Below are positions 40,277 through 48,019 of a stretch of 64,000 nt of DNA, in pieces (the stretch's first letter is position 1; each line of letters opens with the position of its first letter). The DNA is from Rossellomorea aquimaris TF-12 (GTDB lineage Bacteria > Bacillota > Bacilli > Bacillales > Bacillaceae_B): NCBI RefSeq assembly GCF_001648555.1, contig NZ_LQXM01000029.1, positions 310,001 through 374,000 of the forward strand, in the 5' to 3' direction. Made by a program: the position numbers and the translations under genes. The notes under the pieces were generated by a model. That model was given only the letters and a program-made list of their open reading frames with translations, did not search any database and was not told the DNA's origin.

Positions 40277-41020
40277 TTATGTGAAAAATAATTTAATTGC
40301 CATAATCAAAACGGATACGACCAATATACGCTGGATCCATTTTTCTCCACCTTTTACTGCAAACTTACTACCTACCACAGCGCCAATACTCGTGCCGACT
40401 GCTAAAGTCAAACCGTATCCCCAATGAATCTGGTTGTTCACAATAAACACTATTAGAGCTGATCCTGTATAGATAGCCACTACAAAAACTTTAATACTAT
40501 TTATTTTCACAAGTGATAGACCGGAAACGAGAGTTAATGCTGCAATAATAATAAATCCAACTCCTGCCTGAATAAATCCACCATACACGCCAATGAAGAA
40601 GAATATCACTATAAGAACCATTTTTCTCGAAAATGTTTCAGGACTTGAAGAATTCAAAATCATTTTATGAGGATTCCAAATAATAACAGCAAGTACGATG
40701 AGCATGACAATAGACAGAATACGATTAAATAGTTGATCAGGAAGAGAAATAGCAAATCTCGCTCCGATTAATGATCCAAATAAGGCTGGTACTGCTAACA
40801 TTGTGCTAAACTTCCAGTCAAAGTAACCTTCCTTTCTAAAGGAAGCAATGGCAACAACATTTTGAGCCATCAACGCAATTCGGTTTGTTCCATTGGCTAC
40901 CGAGGAAGGTAACCCAAAAAAAATTAACATAGGCATTGTAAGTAATGAGCCTCCACCTGCTAATACATTTATAAATCCTGCTCCAATACCTACAAATAAA
41001 ATTAATATAAAAGATAACAT
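40277..41020 (-). CDS. TauE/SafE (TSUP) family sulphite/organic-anion exporter
   Basis: 247 aa, eight membrane spans. ILFVGIGAGFINVLAGGGSLL (in outline residues 6-26) and the second repeat GVYGGFIQAGVGFIIIAALT (139-158) hold the GxGxGxG-like motifs of the TSUP fold. Exporter of sulphite, sulphoacetate or related anions in its family; substrate here not clear. AAGGAAC before ATG. The stop is followed within about 10 bp by a 21-bp-period array rather than a hairpin. Confidence 0.9.
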   Translation of the reverse strand: MLSFILILFVGIGAGFINVLAGGGSLLTMPMLIFFGLPSSVANGTNRIALMAQNVVAIASFRKEGYFDWKFSTMLAVPALFGSLIGARFAISLPDQLFNRILSIVMLIVLAVIIWNPHKMILNSSSPETFSRKMVLIVIFFFIGVYGGFIQAGVGFIIIAALTLVSGLSLVKINSIKVFVVAIYTGSALIVFIVNNQIHWGYGLTLAVGTSIGAVVGSKFAVKGGEKWIQRILVVSVLIMAIKLFFT

Positions 41021-41044
41021 AATTAATGGGTTCCTTCCTTCTGT

Positions 41045-41773
41045 CTATAGATGCTGATTTCCATGGAAAATACGAAGTAAGGTCTCTCTGGCTGGAACCT
41101 GAAGACGATCGTAATCTAGTAGAAATTTTTTGTTATCATAAGACACTTCTTTAATGGAACATTCAATACATCCATCTTCTTTTATAGTAATTGTTGAATA
41201 TACCGCCGTTGGCTTAGTATGACATCCAAGAGCACCCGGGTTAAGATAGATTCTTTGATTTGAACGGAAGTGATGAAGAATGTGATGGTGACCAAAGCAG
41301 ATCAAATCATACTTCTTTCCTTCATATATTTTATCCAGTTCTGTGGCAGTTGGTTGAGAATTAATTGGGAAAAAACGCCCCTGTTCATTCAAGTGATAAT
41401 GGACAAATAAACATTGCTTATTTCCTATCATGCATTCAATCCGGTTCGGTAAAGTGGATAAAAAGGGCAGAAATTTCACATCCAGGTTGTCTGCAATCCA
41501 CTCGTGATGCAATCGTTCCTCTCCCTCACTTCCAATTTCATTGTCCACTAGAAGTTGGACGATTGCTTCGTCATGATTTCCCATAACACAGGATATGTCT
41601 TCCCGAAGATACAGTTGTTCCAATACTTCATTTGATTCATGCCCAATAGCTATCATATCTCCTAAACAATAGATATGTTGTATGTCAGGGTCATTTTCGA
41701 TTTCGTTCAGGACTGCTTTAAGAGCTGAGCTGTTGCCATGAATATCGGTTATGACGGCTATTTTACTTTTCAT
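41045..41773 (-). CDS. Calcineurin-like metallophosphoesterase
   Basis: 242 aa. ITDIHGNSSALKAVL (8-22: D-x-H), YCLGDMIAIG (GD), CVMGNHDEAIVQLL (GNHD), HYHLNEQ and CFGHHHILHH (GH-x-H) complete the dimetal site. Family YfcE/MJ0936-type phosphodiesterase; in Bacilli these act on nucleotides or other phosphate esters. GGAGGA upstream of ATG. 25 bp upstream of the TSUP gene, likely the same operon. Confidence 0.9.
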   Translation of the reverse strand: MKSKIAVITDIHGNSSALKAVLNEIENDPDIQHIYCLGDMIAIGHESNEVLEQLYLREDISCVMGNHDEAIVQLLVDNEIGSEGEERLHHEWIADNLDVKFLPFLSTLPNRIECMIGNKQCLFVHYHLNEQGRFFPINSQPTATELDKIYEGKKYDLICFGHHHILHHFRSNQRIYLNPGALGCHTKPTAVYSTITIKEDGCIECSIKEVSYDNKKFLLDYDRLQVPARETLLRIFHGNQHL

Positions 41774-41805
41774 GTTGATAAATCCTCCAAATTCCTACTT
41801 GTTCA

Positions 41806-41997
41806 TCATTTCTTCTCTTCTAACACTTTGTCTAGCTTTTCTTCTATATACTTTAATCGCTTGTTTCGTTTATTTAATAATACAACCAAGTATATAATGA
41901 ACGTCGGAACACAGATTAACATAACAAGCATGATAAGTTGAAAGATCATATCTCCCACATTAAGTTGAGCTTGTCCTAATACGAATAAGTTCATCAT
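41806..41997 (-). CDS. Small single-span membrane protein (DUF4083-like)
   Basis: 63 aa; AGGTG upstream of ATGATG. One hydrophobic helix (about 14-42: FQLIMLVMLICVPTFIIYLV) and a charged C-terminal coiled-coil tail KYIEEKLDKVLEEKK. Shape and length fit DUF4083-type small Bacillus membrane proteins. No function known. First gene of the set reading into the metallophosphoesterase. Confidence 0.55.
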   Translation of the reverse strand: MMNLFVLGQAQLNVGDMIFQLIMLVMLICVPTFIIYLVVLLNKRNKRLKYIEEKLDKVLEEKK

Positions 41998-42199
41998 GGA
42001 TTCACCTCTTCCCCTACAGTTAGCCGAAAATATGAGTATGTAATAACAAGCTATCCTCTCCTTTTTTTGTATTGATCATTAATCAGGAAACCCTTAATTT
42101 ACTGAGATTTGGTGAAAAATAACCATTTCACACAATCAGCTTGATATATTTTCGTGTGATTGATTAATAAGTGTCTTTTCATTTTCTATTTCTTTTTGG

Positions 42200-42292
42200 A
42201 TTGGGCCAGAACCTAACTGTATTGGGCCACTATTCACCATAATTGGGCCACCTTCAGAAGCTATTGGGCCAGAAATAGACACTATTAAGCAA
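42200..42292. repeat. 21-bp-period array, ATTGGGCCA core, five units
   Basis: ATTGGGCCA begins at 42200, 42221, 42242 and 42263, identical and exactly 21 bp apart; a decayed fifth unit ATTAAGCAA is at 42284. The 12-bp fillers are unrelated. It lies 30 bp beyond the stop of the 2'-5' RNA ligase-like gene (42322). In that gene's frame, past its TAG, the complement reads VSISGPI, ASEGGPI, MVNSGPI, QLGSGPI and stays open for 61 codons. Explains the 41998-42321 gap. Confidence 0.92.
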
Positions 42293-42321
42293 ATTAGTGA
42301 ACTTTCTTCAAACCAAAAGCC

Positions 42322-42879
42322 CTAGAGAACTTCCATCAATAATTTCTTTGAAAAGACAACTGGCGCACCTACACATTTCCCATGGTCATATTGCAATTCA
42401 ATTAGGGCTATCTCCTTAATGATTCCAGATAGTATTTTAGAATGGCTAGAACAGTAGTTAAATGCCTCTAATAGTTTCAACTGAGTTAATCGATTAGCAA
42501 TGGTACAATGGGGAATCCATTTTCCAGGTGAATATAGTGAATCTTCCTTACCATCTAAATTGAAGAATTGGTGATGCTGAAGATGGAGATTCATTAGTTC
42601 TTCCGTCACTACTGGTGAGAGAAATAAAGTTCCTGAATTGATAAATGTTCCCAGTAATTGGAAGGAAAGTGGAATAGCTGGCTTATTTTCATAGTACGTA
42701 TCCATTAGTTCCATAAACCGTTCTTTATTTAAATCTTCATAGCTTGCAAGCGTTAGATGAGGCTGTCGATTTTCGACTTCATAGGCATAGGAAGTAATCT
42801 TTTCATCATGTAGTCCTTCCCATAAGTTCTTAATGTTTTGTTCTGTCTTCTCATCGAAAATAGCGATTACACCAAACAT
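42322..42879 (-). CDS. 2'-5' RNA ligase / LigT-like phosphoesterase family protein
   Basis: 185 aa. Two H-x-T/S motifs: RQPHLTLASYEDL (about 39-51) and WIPHCTIANRLTQL (about 127-140), the signature of the 2H phosphoesterase superfamily, here H-L-T and H-C-T. Such proteins hydrolyse or ligate 2',3'-cyclic phosphates or 2'-5' bonds; substrate unknown. Directly follows the DinB gene (start adjacent to its stop). No hairpin terminator; a 21-bp-period array begins 30 bp after the stop. Confidence 0.82.
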   Translation of the reverse strand: MFGVIAIFDEKTEQNIKNLWEGLHDEKITSYAYEVENRQPHLTLASYEDLNKERFMELMDTYYENKPAIPLSFQLLGTFINSGTLFLSPVVTEELMNLHLQHHQFFNLDGKEDSLYSPGKWIPHCTIANRLTQLKLLEAFNYCSSHSKILSGIIKEIALIELQYDHGKCVGAPVVFSKKLLMEVL

Positions 42880-43350
42880 CTATTTAAACTCCCTAAAAAT
42901 GAGATCACTTGAAACCGGCTTTTCACCTAGTTCTCTAGCCCAAATAGACAACTGTCCTATATGATGAATTTCATGGGCAATGATATGCTGCAAAATTTTC
43001 TTAAACGTAAAGCTAATCATTTCACCATTTTTTCTCTTTTTCCTTATTTCCTTTTGCTCTATTTCAATATTCCAACCCACTAAAAAGCTATTGGTTAGAA
43101 GCTTTGTATTATTAGAATAGTCAACAACCTCTTGAAGAGCGGTTATCAAATGAATATCCTTTACTTCTACTGGTCGGTCTCTAATCTGATTGATCCATAT
43201 CTGTTCACAATCTATAACATGAAACAAGGTCTTAAGTATGCTGCCCATTCCTCCAATCCTCTCTTTTACAAGTTCATCGTATGGAATGTTTTCACACCAT
43301 TTAATCCAATCTTCTCTTACCTGCCAATTATACTTGAACATTTCTATCAT
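42880..43350 (-). CDS. DinB-fold metal-binding protein
   Basis: 156 aa; AAAGGAG upstream of ATG. MFKYNWQVREDWIKWCENIP, KTLFHVIDCEQIWINQIRD and IIAHEIHHIGQLSIWARELG hold the three His (H44-like, then H124-x3-H128) of the DinB/YfiT four-helix fold. Possible thiol transferase using bacillithiol, but unproven. Operon with the 2'-5' RNA ligase-like gene (no intergenic base). Confidence 0.87.
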   Translation of the reverse strand: MIEMFKYNWQVREDWIKWCENIPYDELVKERIGGMGSILKTLFHVIDCEQIWINQIRDRPVEVKDIHLITALQEVVDYSNNTKLLTNSFLVGWNIEIEQKEIRKKRKNGEMISFTFKKILQHIIAHEIHHIGQLSIWARELGEKPVSSDLIFREFK

Positions 43351-43428
43351 CTTTTTTCTCCTTTAAATAGATATCTAATCTTATATGTTTCTAGATTTTC
43401 CCTATAAATTCCTTTTTTTCATTAAAAA

Positions 43429-43461
43429 AGAACCCAAGACACTCATGATCACTTGGGTTCT
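43429..43461 (-). terminator. Intrinsic terminator of the 55-aa gene
   Basis: AGAACCCAAG/CTTGGGTTCT, 10-bp stem and T-run on the minus strand, 11 bp after the stop at 43473. Confidence 0.88.
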
Positions 43462-43472
43462 ACTATTTAGTA

Positions 43473-43640
43473 CTAAGAATTTGAACAGTTACAAGAAGGC
43501 ATCCCCTGTAGCACTCCACTAGAAGGAGATAACCTCTTTTGACGGCATTGTTCTTCAAGTGCAGAGAATAACAGACCTTTTACGATCATGGATTCGTTTG
43601 AAGCGTTTGTCGAATGAGTGTTTGGTTCCTTTTCCCCCAA
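43473..43640 (-). CDS. 55-residue Cys-tailed small protein
   Basis: 55 aa from TTG at 43640 with GGAGGAGGAGAAGG upstream, followed by a good terminator, so a real unit. Hydrophilic N-terminal 17 residues, a short core SMIVKGLLFSALEEQCRQKR, then SPSSGVLQGMPSCNCSNS ending in a Cys-Asn-Cys motif. No signal peptide. Not recognised; the Cys-rich end might bind metal or be part of a secreted-peptide precursor (leader-like N-terminus plus Cys-rich core), but no modification enzyme is adjacent. Confidence 0.55.
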   Translation of the reverse strand: MGEKEPNTHSTNASNESMIVKGLLFSALEEQCRQKRLSPSSGVLQGMPSCNCSNS

Positions 43641-43689
43641 TATCCTTCTCCTCCTCCAGATGAATGAATTTATAACATTTCTAATTGAT

Positions 43690-43705
43690 TATACGTTTGC
43701 GTATA
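43690..43705. promoter_or_regulatory. Palindromic operator-like site upstream of the 55-aa gene
   Basis: TATACG TTTG CGTATA, perfect 6-bp arms, with wider partial symmetry (TGATTATACG / CGTATATTTAATCA), 50 bp before the TTG start. Confidence 0.5.
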
Positions 43706-43772
43706 TTTAATCATTCATAGTAAAAGAGGAAAGTGCATCGTTCAAGTTGTATAAAAAATGTTGTAAAAGTAA

Positions 43773-43797
43773 AGAGATATCCTTTTATGGATATCTC
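43773..43797 (-). terminator. Hairpin after the broken lipoprotein gene
   Basis: AGAGATATCC/GGATATCTC stem with short loop; T-rich on the minus strand. Confidence 0.6.
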
Positions 43798-43811
43798 GGG
43801 TATATTTCTTA

Positions 43812-44227
43812 CTATTGAGTTTCTTTCGTGTATTGGTAGAACTTATAATTCTTCCCCCTTTTTGCAGCGATGATATTGGTAGATTCTTTCACGCTAAACA
43901 AAAGGGTTCCTTTAGGTAACCTTTAGGTAAAAAAGAAGCATCCCCATCCTGAATAGTTAACCCACGATAAGAACTAAGCTCGGAAATATTTCTCTTTACC
44001 ATTCCTATTCGCTTACTAACCTTTACATTTTTCACTTTGTCTGTATTTAAAACTTCTTCATACAAGTATTCATTTACAATGACAAAGTCAACAAAATCAA
44101 TTTCATTTCCATCAATATTTGGTTGAAAGCCTATAAGATTTGTTTTTTGTTTTTCATGGGCACAGGAAACTGACAAGAATACTGTAAAAAACATTATAAT
44201 CAGCAAAAGCTTAAAACTAGTCCTCAC
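43812..44227 (-). pseudogene. Lipoprotein gene broken by an 11-bp tandem duplication
   Basis: GTG at 44227 (AGGAG upstream) overlaps the FAD oxidoreductase stop. Signal LLLIIMFFTVFLSVSC gives a lipobox. The frame ends at 43889 after GDASFLPKGYLKEPFCLA. CCTTTAGGTAA occurs twice head-to-tail at 43909-43919 and 43920-43930; removing one copy restores FLPKGTLLFSVKESTNIIAA and KRGKNYKFYQYTKETQ up to a stop at 43812. So an 11-bp duplication truncated a ~134-aa protein to 112 aa with a changed tail. The shortened form could still be made. Confidence 0.88.
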
Positions 44228-45582
44228 TCTTCTTTCTCCTTCATTGATAAAGCCAAGTGTTTTCCAAGATAGATGCCGCTTGCTGCCGCTTGAGAAAGTG
44301 AATGTGTCTCTCCAGAGCAATCTCCAACTAAAAACAAGTTTTTTACCTCAGTTTCAAATTCTTCATTTGTTTGAAGTTTTGGTTCATAAAACTTCGCATC
44401 GATTCCATAAAGTAAACTATCTTTATGAATAGGCTCCTGGATTAACCCCTCTAAAGATGTAAGAAAACCTTCTAAGGCTTCTGTATATAATAAAGGCACC
44501 TCATTTTTCACATCACCACAATCAGCATGGAGAGTTGGGATAATTTCATTCTCTTCCAGGCTCGTGGTTTGTCTATTCAATTTAAAATCTTCAAACCTCT
44601 GCACAACAATTCGATCTCTATCCTGATTAATACCTCCAATAACAACCTGGGCATATTTTGCTGCCTTTTCATAACTAGAAAAATACTGTGGCACAAATAA
44701 AGTGAAATTCAAATTAGCACTTGGCGTTTCTTCTTCACGTGCATTTTGACCATCCGGCATTACCAGTCCATGCTGATGCTTTCTGATGATTCTTCCCTTT
44801 GGGTTCATGCAATAGGTGGTAGCACTAAACCCTTCTCCTATAAACTTAAGCTTTGTTTCGAAAGTATTTTGAAGAATGGAATGAAGTTGATCCCCTTTCA
44901 TCTCCACACGAATCCCAAGATCTAATCTCGTTTCTCCTGGAAATAAACCTAAGGATTGTGTTTGTGTTTCAAACCACTTACTTCCACTCATTCCTGTACC
45001 AATGACCAGCTTTTTTGTCGTATATTCGCCATTATTAGTGTTTAGTTGGAACCCTCGTTCAAGTGTATCTATGCTCTCAACACTTGTCTGAAAGCTAAAA
45101 GTTACACCCTCTTTTAATTCTTCATACATTTCTTGAAAAACCTTTTGTGCGAGGCGTGTTCCCAGGTGACGAACCTCCGTGGAGAGAACCTGAAGGTGAT
45201 GTTTTCCTGCTAGTTTCTCAAGTTCTGTATTTTTTGTAGAGTATGATTCTACTAGATGACCACCGTAAGAACATAGAATCGCATCAACTTCTTGCATAAG
45301 CTTTAACGTTTTTTCTCTCCCTATTTTTTTATAAAGGTCACCGCCAAAATCATTCGTATAATTAAATTTCCCTTCTGATTTCCCTAACCCAGCAAAACCC
45401 ACATATTTATTGCAAATACCTTCACAATCACAATCTCCACCCATATCCAGACCACAGGTTCTGTTGCTAAGCTCATTACCGATATCAATCATATGTATGG
45501 TTAATTCTTTATTTTCCTTTAATAACGTATAGGCAAGAAAAACGTTACTAACGCCTGCTCCGATTAACGTGATGTCAAACAT
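44224..45582 (-). CDS. FAD-dependent oxidoreductase, COG2509-like
   Basis: 452 aa. N-terminal FAD Rossmann motif ITLIGAGVSNVFLAYTLL (4-21), an unusual Cys-rich loop CGLDMGGDCDCEGICNKYVG (43-62), and C-terminal LFLVGDCSGETHSLSQAAASG closing the FAD site. Resembles uncharacterised FAD-dependent dehydrogenases (COG2509, alkyl-hydroperoxide-reductase-F/HI0933-like). The CDCEGIC cluster could bind an iron-sulphur or zinc centre. Middle gene of GNAT-DUF2785 / oxidoreductase / lipoprotein operon. Confidence 0.82.
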   Translation of the reverse strand: MFDITLIGAGVSNVFLAYTLLKENKELTIHMIDIGNELSNRTCGLDMGGDCDCEGICNKYVGFAGLGKSEGKFNYTNDFGGDLYKKIGREKTLKLMQEVDAILCSYGGHLVESYSTKNTELEKLAGKHHLQVLSTEVRHLGTRLAQKVFQEMYEELKEGVTFSFQTSVESIDTLERGFQLNTNNGEYTTKKLVIGTGMSGSKWFETQTQSLGLFPGETRLDLGIRVEMKGDQLHSILQNTFETKLKFIGEGFSATTYCMNPKGRIIRKHQHGLVMPDGQNAREEETPSANLNFTLFVPQYFSSYEKAAKYAQVVIGGINQDRDRIVVQRFEDFKLNRQTTSLEENEIIPTLHADCGDVKNEVPLLYTEALEGFLTSLEGLIQEPIHKDSLLYGIDAKFYEPKLQTNEEFETEVKNLFLVGDCSGETHSLSQAAASGIYLGKHLALSMKEKEE

Positions 45583-45602
45583 TCAACCGCCTCTTTCTTT
45601 GG

Positions 45603-46907
45603 CTACAATCCAATTTTATGCCATTTTTCTAATTCTTCTACTATATGTTGCCGTATTTCTTTTCCAACATGAAGAAACTCCAGTCTAAAATAAAGAGTTT
45701 TCATGAAGTTAGTGACATTGGTTTTTTTTCTGTAAAAATATAATGAATATCCTTCTTTATCATATAAATCTTTTAGTGTATTAGATACACCAAAGATCCA
45801 CCTTTCTAATGACTCTTCATCCATCCCTTTATCTAAAAGTGCTTCAATAGCAAAAATGATTCTTCCATCTTCATCATCACAATACAGAGCTTCTTTAAAT
45901 AGACACTCTTTTATAACCGAAAGACAACGTTCAGTGAATTGGAAAGCAGGGTGTTTTATACAAGCAACGAGATAGTCTGCTCCATGAGCTATACTATGAG
46001 CCCACCCTTTACCTTCAACATAACCTCGTGTATCTAATTCCTTCTCTAAATATTGCATACTGCTTTCTATTGTTTTTTGGGCAAGTTCCTCTGTCAAGAA
46101 AGGTTTGACTCTATCCTTATCAATCAGTAGAGCAAGAACAAGTGAGGAAAACGAACGAGTAAAAACGGAATCCTCTTTTATTTGACCAATCTTATAGAAT
46201 AAATAACTCTCCTCTAAACAAGCTTCCAATAGAAAATTCATCTGCCTGGAACTCAAGAAATCTTCACTTATTAATTGATAGAAGGTAGTATAGATAAGTT
46301 TATCACGTAATTCAGGATCAGTTGAGCCTATGTTTTCCAGCATCTGTTTTATAAGCCAGTCGAAATCTACTTTTATGTTTTTTTGTAAATCTAGTTGTTT
46401 TAATTCGGACTTAAGAACATTTTCAGATCCCCGGCCTAGTCTTATCTCCATTTTTCTAGATTGAGCTTGCATTCCCATACTTTCATAGAACCCGATGGCA
46501 TTTTGATTAAATTCCCATACTCCTAGCTCCAAGGTCATTATTCCTAATTCTTTGGTAAATGCCACAACCTCTTCGAAGAGTAATTTGCCTAGACCCATCC
46601 CTCTAAAAGCCTCGTCCACTCCAAAGTCTTCGATAAAAACGGACTCACTCTGTATTACTGTATTTAGACGTGGAGATTGGCTTTTTCGGATAATTGTAAA
46701 GGCCACAACCTTCTGATTTTCTTCAATGATAAAAACTCTGCCATTATCATTTTCTACTGTTTCTTTAAAGTATTCATAATCTAATGTATCATCAGTTGTT
46801 TTATACTTATCCGGCCTCCCTTTTACATGAAGGTCATGAACCTCCTTATGTAGAGGTTTTAATTTATCATAATCTTCCAATCTCGCAATTTTCACAGATT
46901 TGTTCAA
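45603..46907 (-). CDS. GNAT acetyltransferase fused to DUF2785
   Basis: 434 aa from a TTG with ATGAGGT upstream. Residues 1-150 are GNAT (VKIARLEDYDKLKPLHKEVH, DFGVDEAFRGMGLGKLLFEE with G-M-G-L-G-K, and ELGVWEFNQNAIGFYESMGM). Residues ~165-434 are DUF2785: helical repeat-like pairs such as LLEACLEESYLFYKIGQIKE, RSFSSLVLALLIDKDRVKPF, GWAHSIAHGADYLVACIKHP, YFRLEFLHVGKEIRQHIVEE. The fusion links an acetyltransferase with a partner-binding helical domain; target unknown. Starts the operon with the FAD gene (20-bp gap). Confidence 0.85.
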   Translation of the reverse strand: MNKSVKIARLEDYDKLKPLHKEVHDLHVKGRPDKYKTTDDTLDYEYFKETVENDNGRVFIIEENQKVVAFTIIRKSQSPRLNTVIQSESVFIEDFGVDEAFRGMGLGKLLFEEVVAFTKELGIMTLELGVWEFNQNAIGFYESMGMQAQSRKMEIRLGRGSENVLKSELKQLDLQKNIKVDFDWLIKQMLENIGSTDPELRDKLIYTTFYQLISEDFLSSRQMNFLLEACLEESYLFYKIGQIKEDSVFTRSFSSLVLALLIDKDRVKPFLTEELAQKTIESSMQYLEKELDTRGYVEGKGWAHSIAHGADYLVACIKHPAFQFTERCLSVIKECLFKEALYCDDEDGRIIFAIEALLDKGMDEESLERWIFGVSNTLKDLYDKEGYSLYFYRKKTNVTNFMKTLYFRLEFLHVGKEIRQHIVEELEKWHKIGL

Positions 46908-46930
46908 TATACCTCATCCTTTTTGCTCAT

Positions 46931-47230
46931 TTATAAATTTTGATATGCTTGAAAAACCATAAAACTTAAAAAGAAAAAATAAGAAGATAAAAATGCAAAT
47001 ACCAAGGTATGCTTTTTGATAAATACGATATACATGAAATAAGCAACCACACCCATAATCACAATATCCCAACACATCAGAAACAGTGTTGGCTGCTGCT
47101 TTTTTAGAACATCTACGTAGTAGAATGCAACTATATCATGGAATGCAAAAGATAAAAGAAAAAGAAATGCCAGGAACCAGTGAAGGGTTTCTTTTATAGG
47201 AATAAAGTAAGTTGTCTTTGGCAAAAACAT
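46931..47230 (-). CDS. Small membrane protein, three spans
   Basis: 99 aa; GGGGGGAT before ATG. Three hydrophobic spans (about 14-34, 43-65, 72-95) separated by short charged loops (DVLKKQQ, IKKHT). No recognised motif. Lies 23 bp before the GNAT-DUF2785 gene and is probably its operon leader gene. Function unknown. Confidence 0.6.
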   Translation of the reverse strand: MFLPKTTYFIPIKETLHWFLAFLFLLSFAFHDIVAFYYVDVLKKQQPTLFLMCWDIVIMGVVAYFMYIVFIKKHTLVFAFLSSYFFFLSFMVFQAYQNL

Positions 47231-47361
47231 TTGTATCCCCCCTGACTATATTTGAATGCTCTTTATTACTCTAACATAAAATCCCATTTTGCTTTTACAA
47301 TAATTTTCCTTTTCATGCTAATCTAACATTGTGATGAAATATATGAGTTAGGGGATATAAG

Positions 47362-47784
47362 ATGAAAAAAATATCTTACTTTTTTATTACTATATTTATT
47401 GGTTTAGGCATTATCAGTTGGAAAGTTGGACAGGTTGATAAACTCAATAGAATTGATGTGCAAGAGATTCATGAGGAGGGAAGTGTTAATGATGTAGGAA
47501 TGGTGATAGAAGAGGCAGATTTGAGAAGCATAAGTTTTTTACTAGAACAAGTAAACTGGGAAAATGATTCCCTCGCAGTTAATGAAAGCACTCCTCATTT
47601 CTCGGCCACCTTCTTCTATCAAAAAGACAAAAACATGCCTGAAAGATTAATAGAATACAGCATTTGGTTTGACCTTCAAAATGGACAAACAATCCTAAAG
47701 AAAACAGACGGCGTCGAAACATATGGTGTACTTGAAAAAGAACATGCAGTTAAATTACATAACTATTTTAATGTTTGGGATTAA
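47362..47784 (+). CDS. Membrane-anchored hypothetical protein
   Basis: 140 aa; GGGGATAT upstream of ATG. N-terminal hydrophobic segment KISYFFITIFIGLGIISWKV (3-22) without a lipobox, so an anchor or uncleaved signal; the rest is outside. Mature part has STPHFSATFFYQKDKN and IEYSIWFDLQNGQTILKKTD, beta-rich. No family recognised. Followed directly by a long perfect hairpin. Confidence 0.6.
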   Translation: MKKISYFFITIFIGLGIISWKVGQVDKLNRIDVQEIHEEGSVNDVGMVIEEADLRSISFLLEQVNWENDSLAVNESTPHFSATFFYQKDKNMPERLIEYSIWFDLQNGQTILKKTDGVETYGVLEKEHAVKLHNYFNVWD

Positions 47785-47819
47785 GAGGTGCGTCCCTCAG
47801 TGGGGGGACGCACCTCTTA
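47782..47819. terminator. Perfect 15-bp hairpin overlapping the stop codon, without U-tract
   Basis: TAAGAGGTGCGTCCC/GGGACGCACCTCTTA with an 8-nt loop; the left arm contains the TAA stop of the upstream gene. GC-rich and strong but followed by TATGGTG, not by Ts, so it may act as an RNA-stability element rather than a terminator. Confidence 0.75.
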
Positions 47820-47851
47820 TGGTGTTCATTTATGTAATTAAATGGAAAACA

Positions 47852-47986
47852 GATCGATTCCTTTGTGAATTGGATTGATTTCGACATTTTCCGGATTGTT
47901 TCTGCTAGAAAGCGGATCGATTTTATACTATTTCCGATCGATTCCACTCTAAAATGGATTTATTCTCCTAAAAAAAGTCGAATTCC
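47852..47986. repeat. 21-bp-period array, GATCGATT core, six to seven units
   Basis: Cores at 47852, 47873, 47894, 47915, 47936 and 47957, exactly 21 bp apart: GATCGATT, GATTGATT, GATTGTTT, GATCGATT, GATCGATT, GATTTATT; a degraded seventh near 47977. Fillers unrelated. Lies 34 bp beyond the stop of the leftward MFS gene (48020). In the frame of that gene the complement reads HFRVESI, GNSIKSI, RFLAETI, RKMSKSI, QFTKESI. Confidence 0.92.
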
Positions 47987-48019
47987 TAACTCCCCCTATT
48001 CCAAAATCCATTAAAATTT

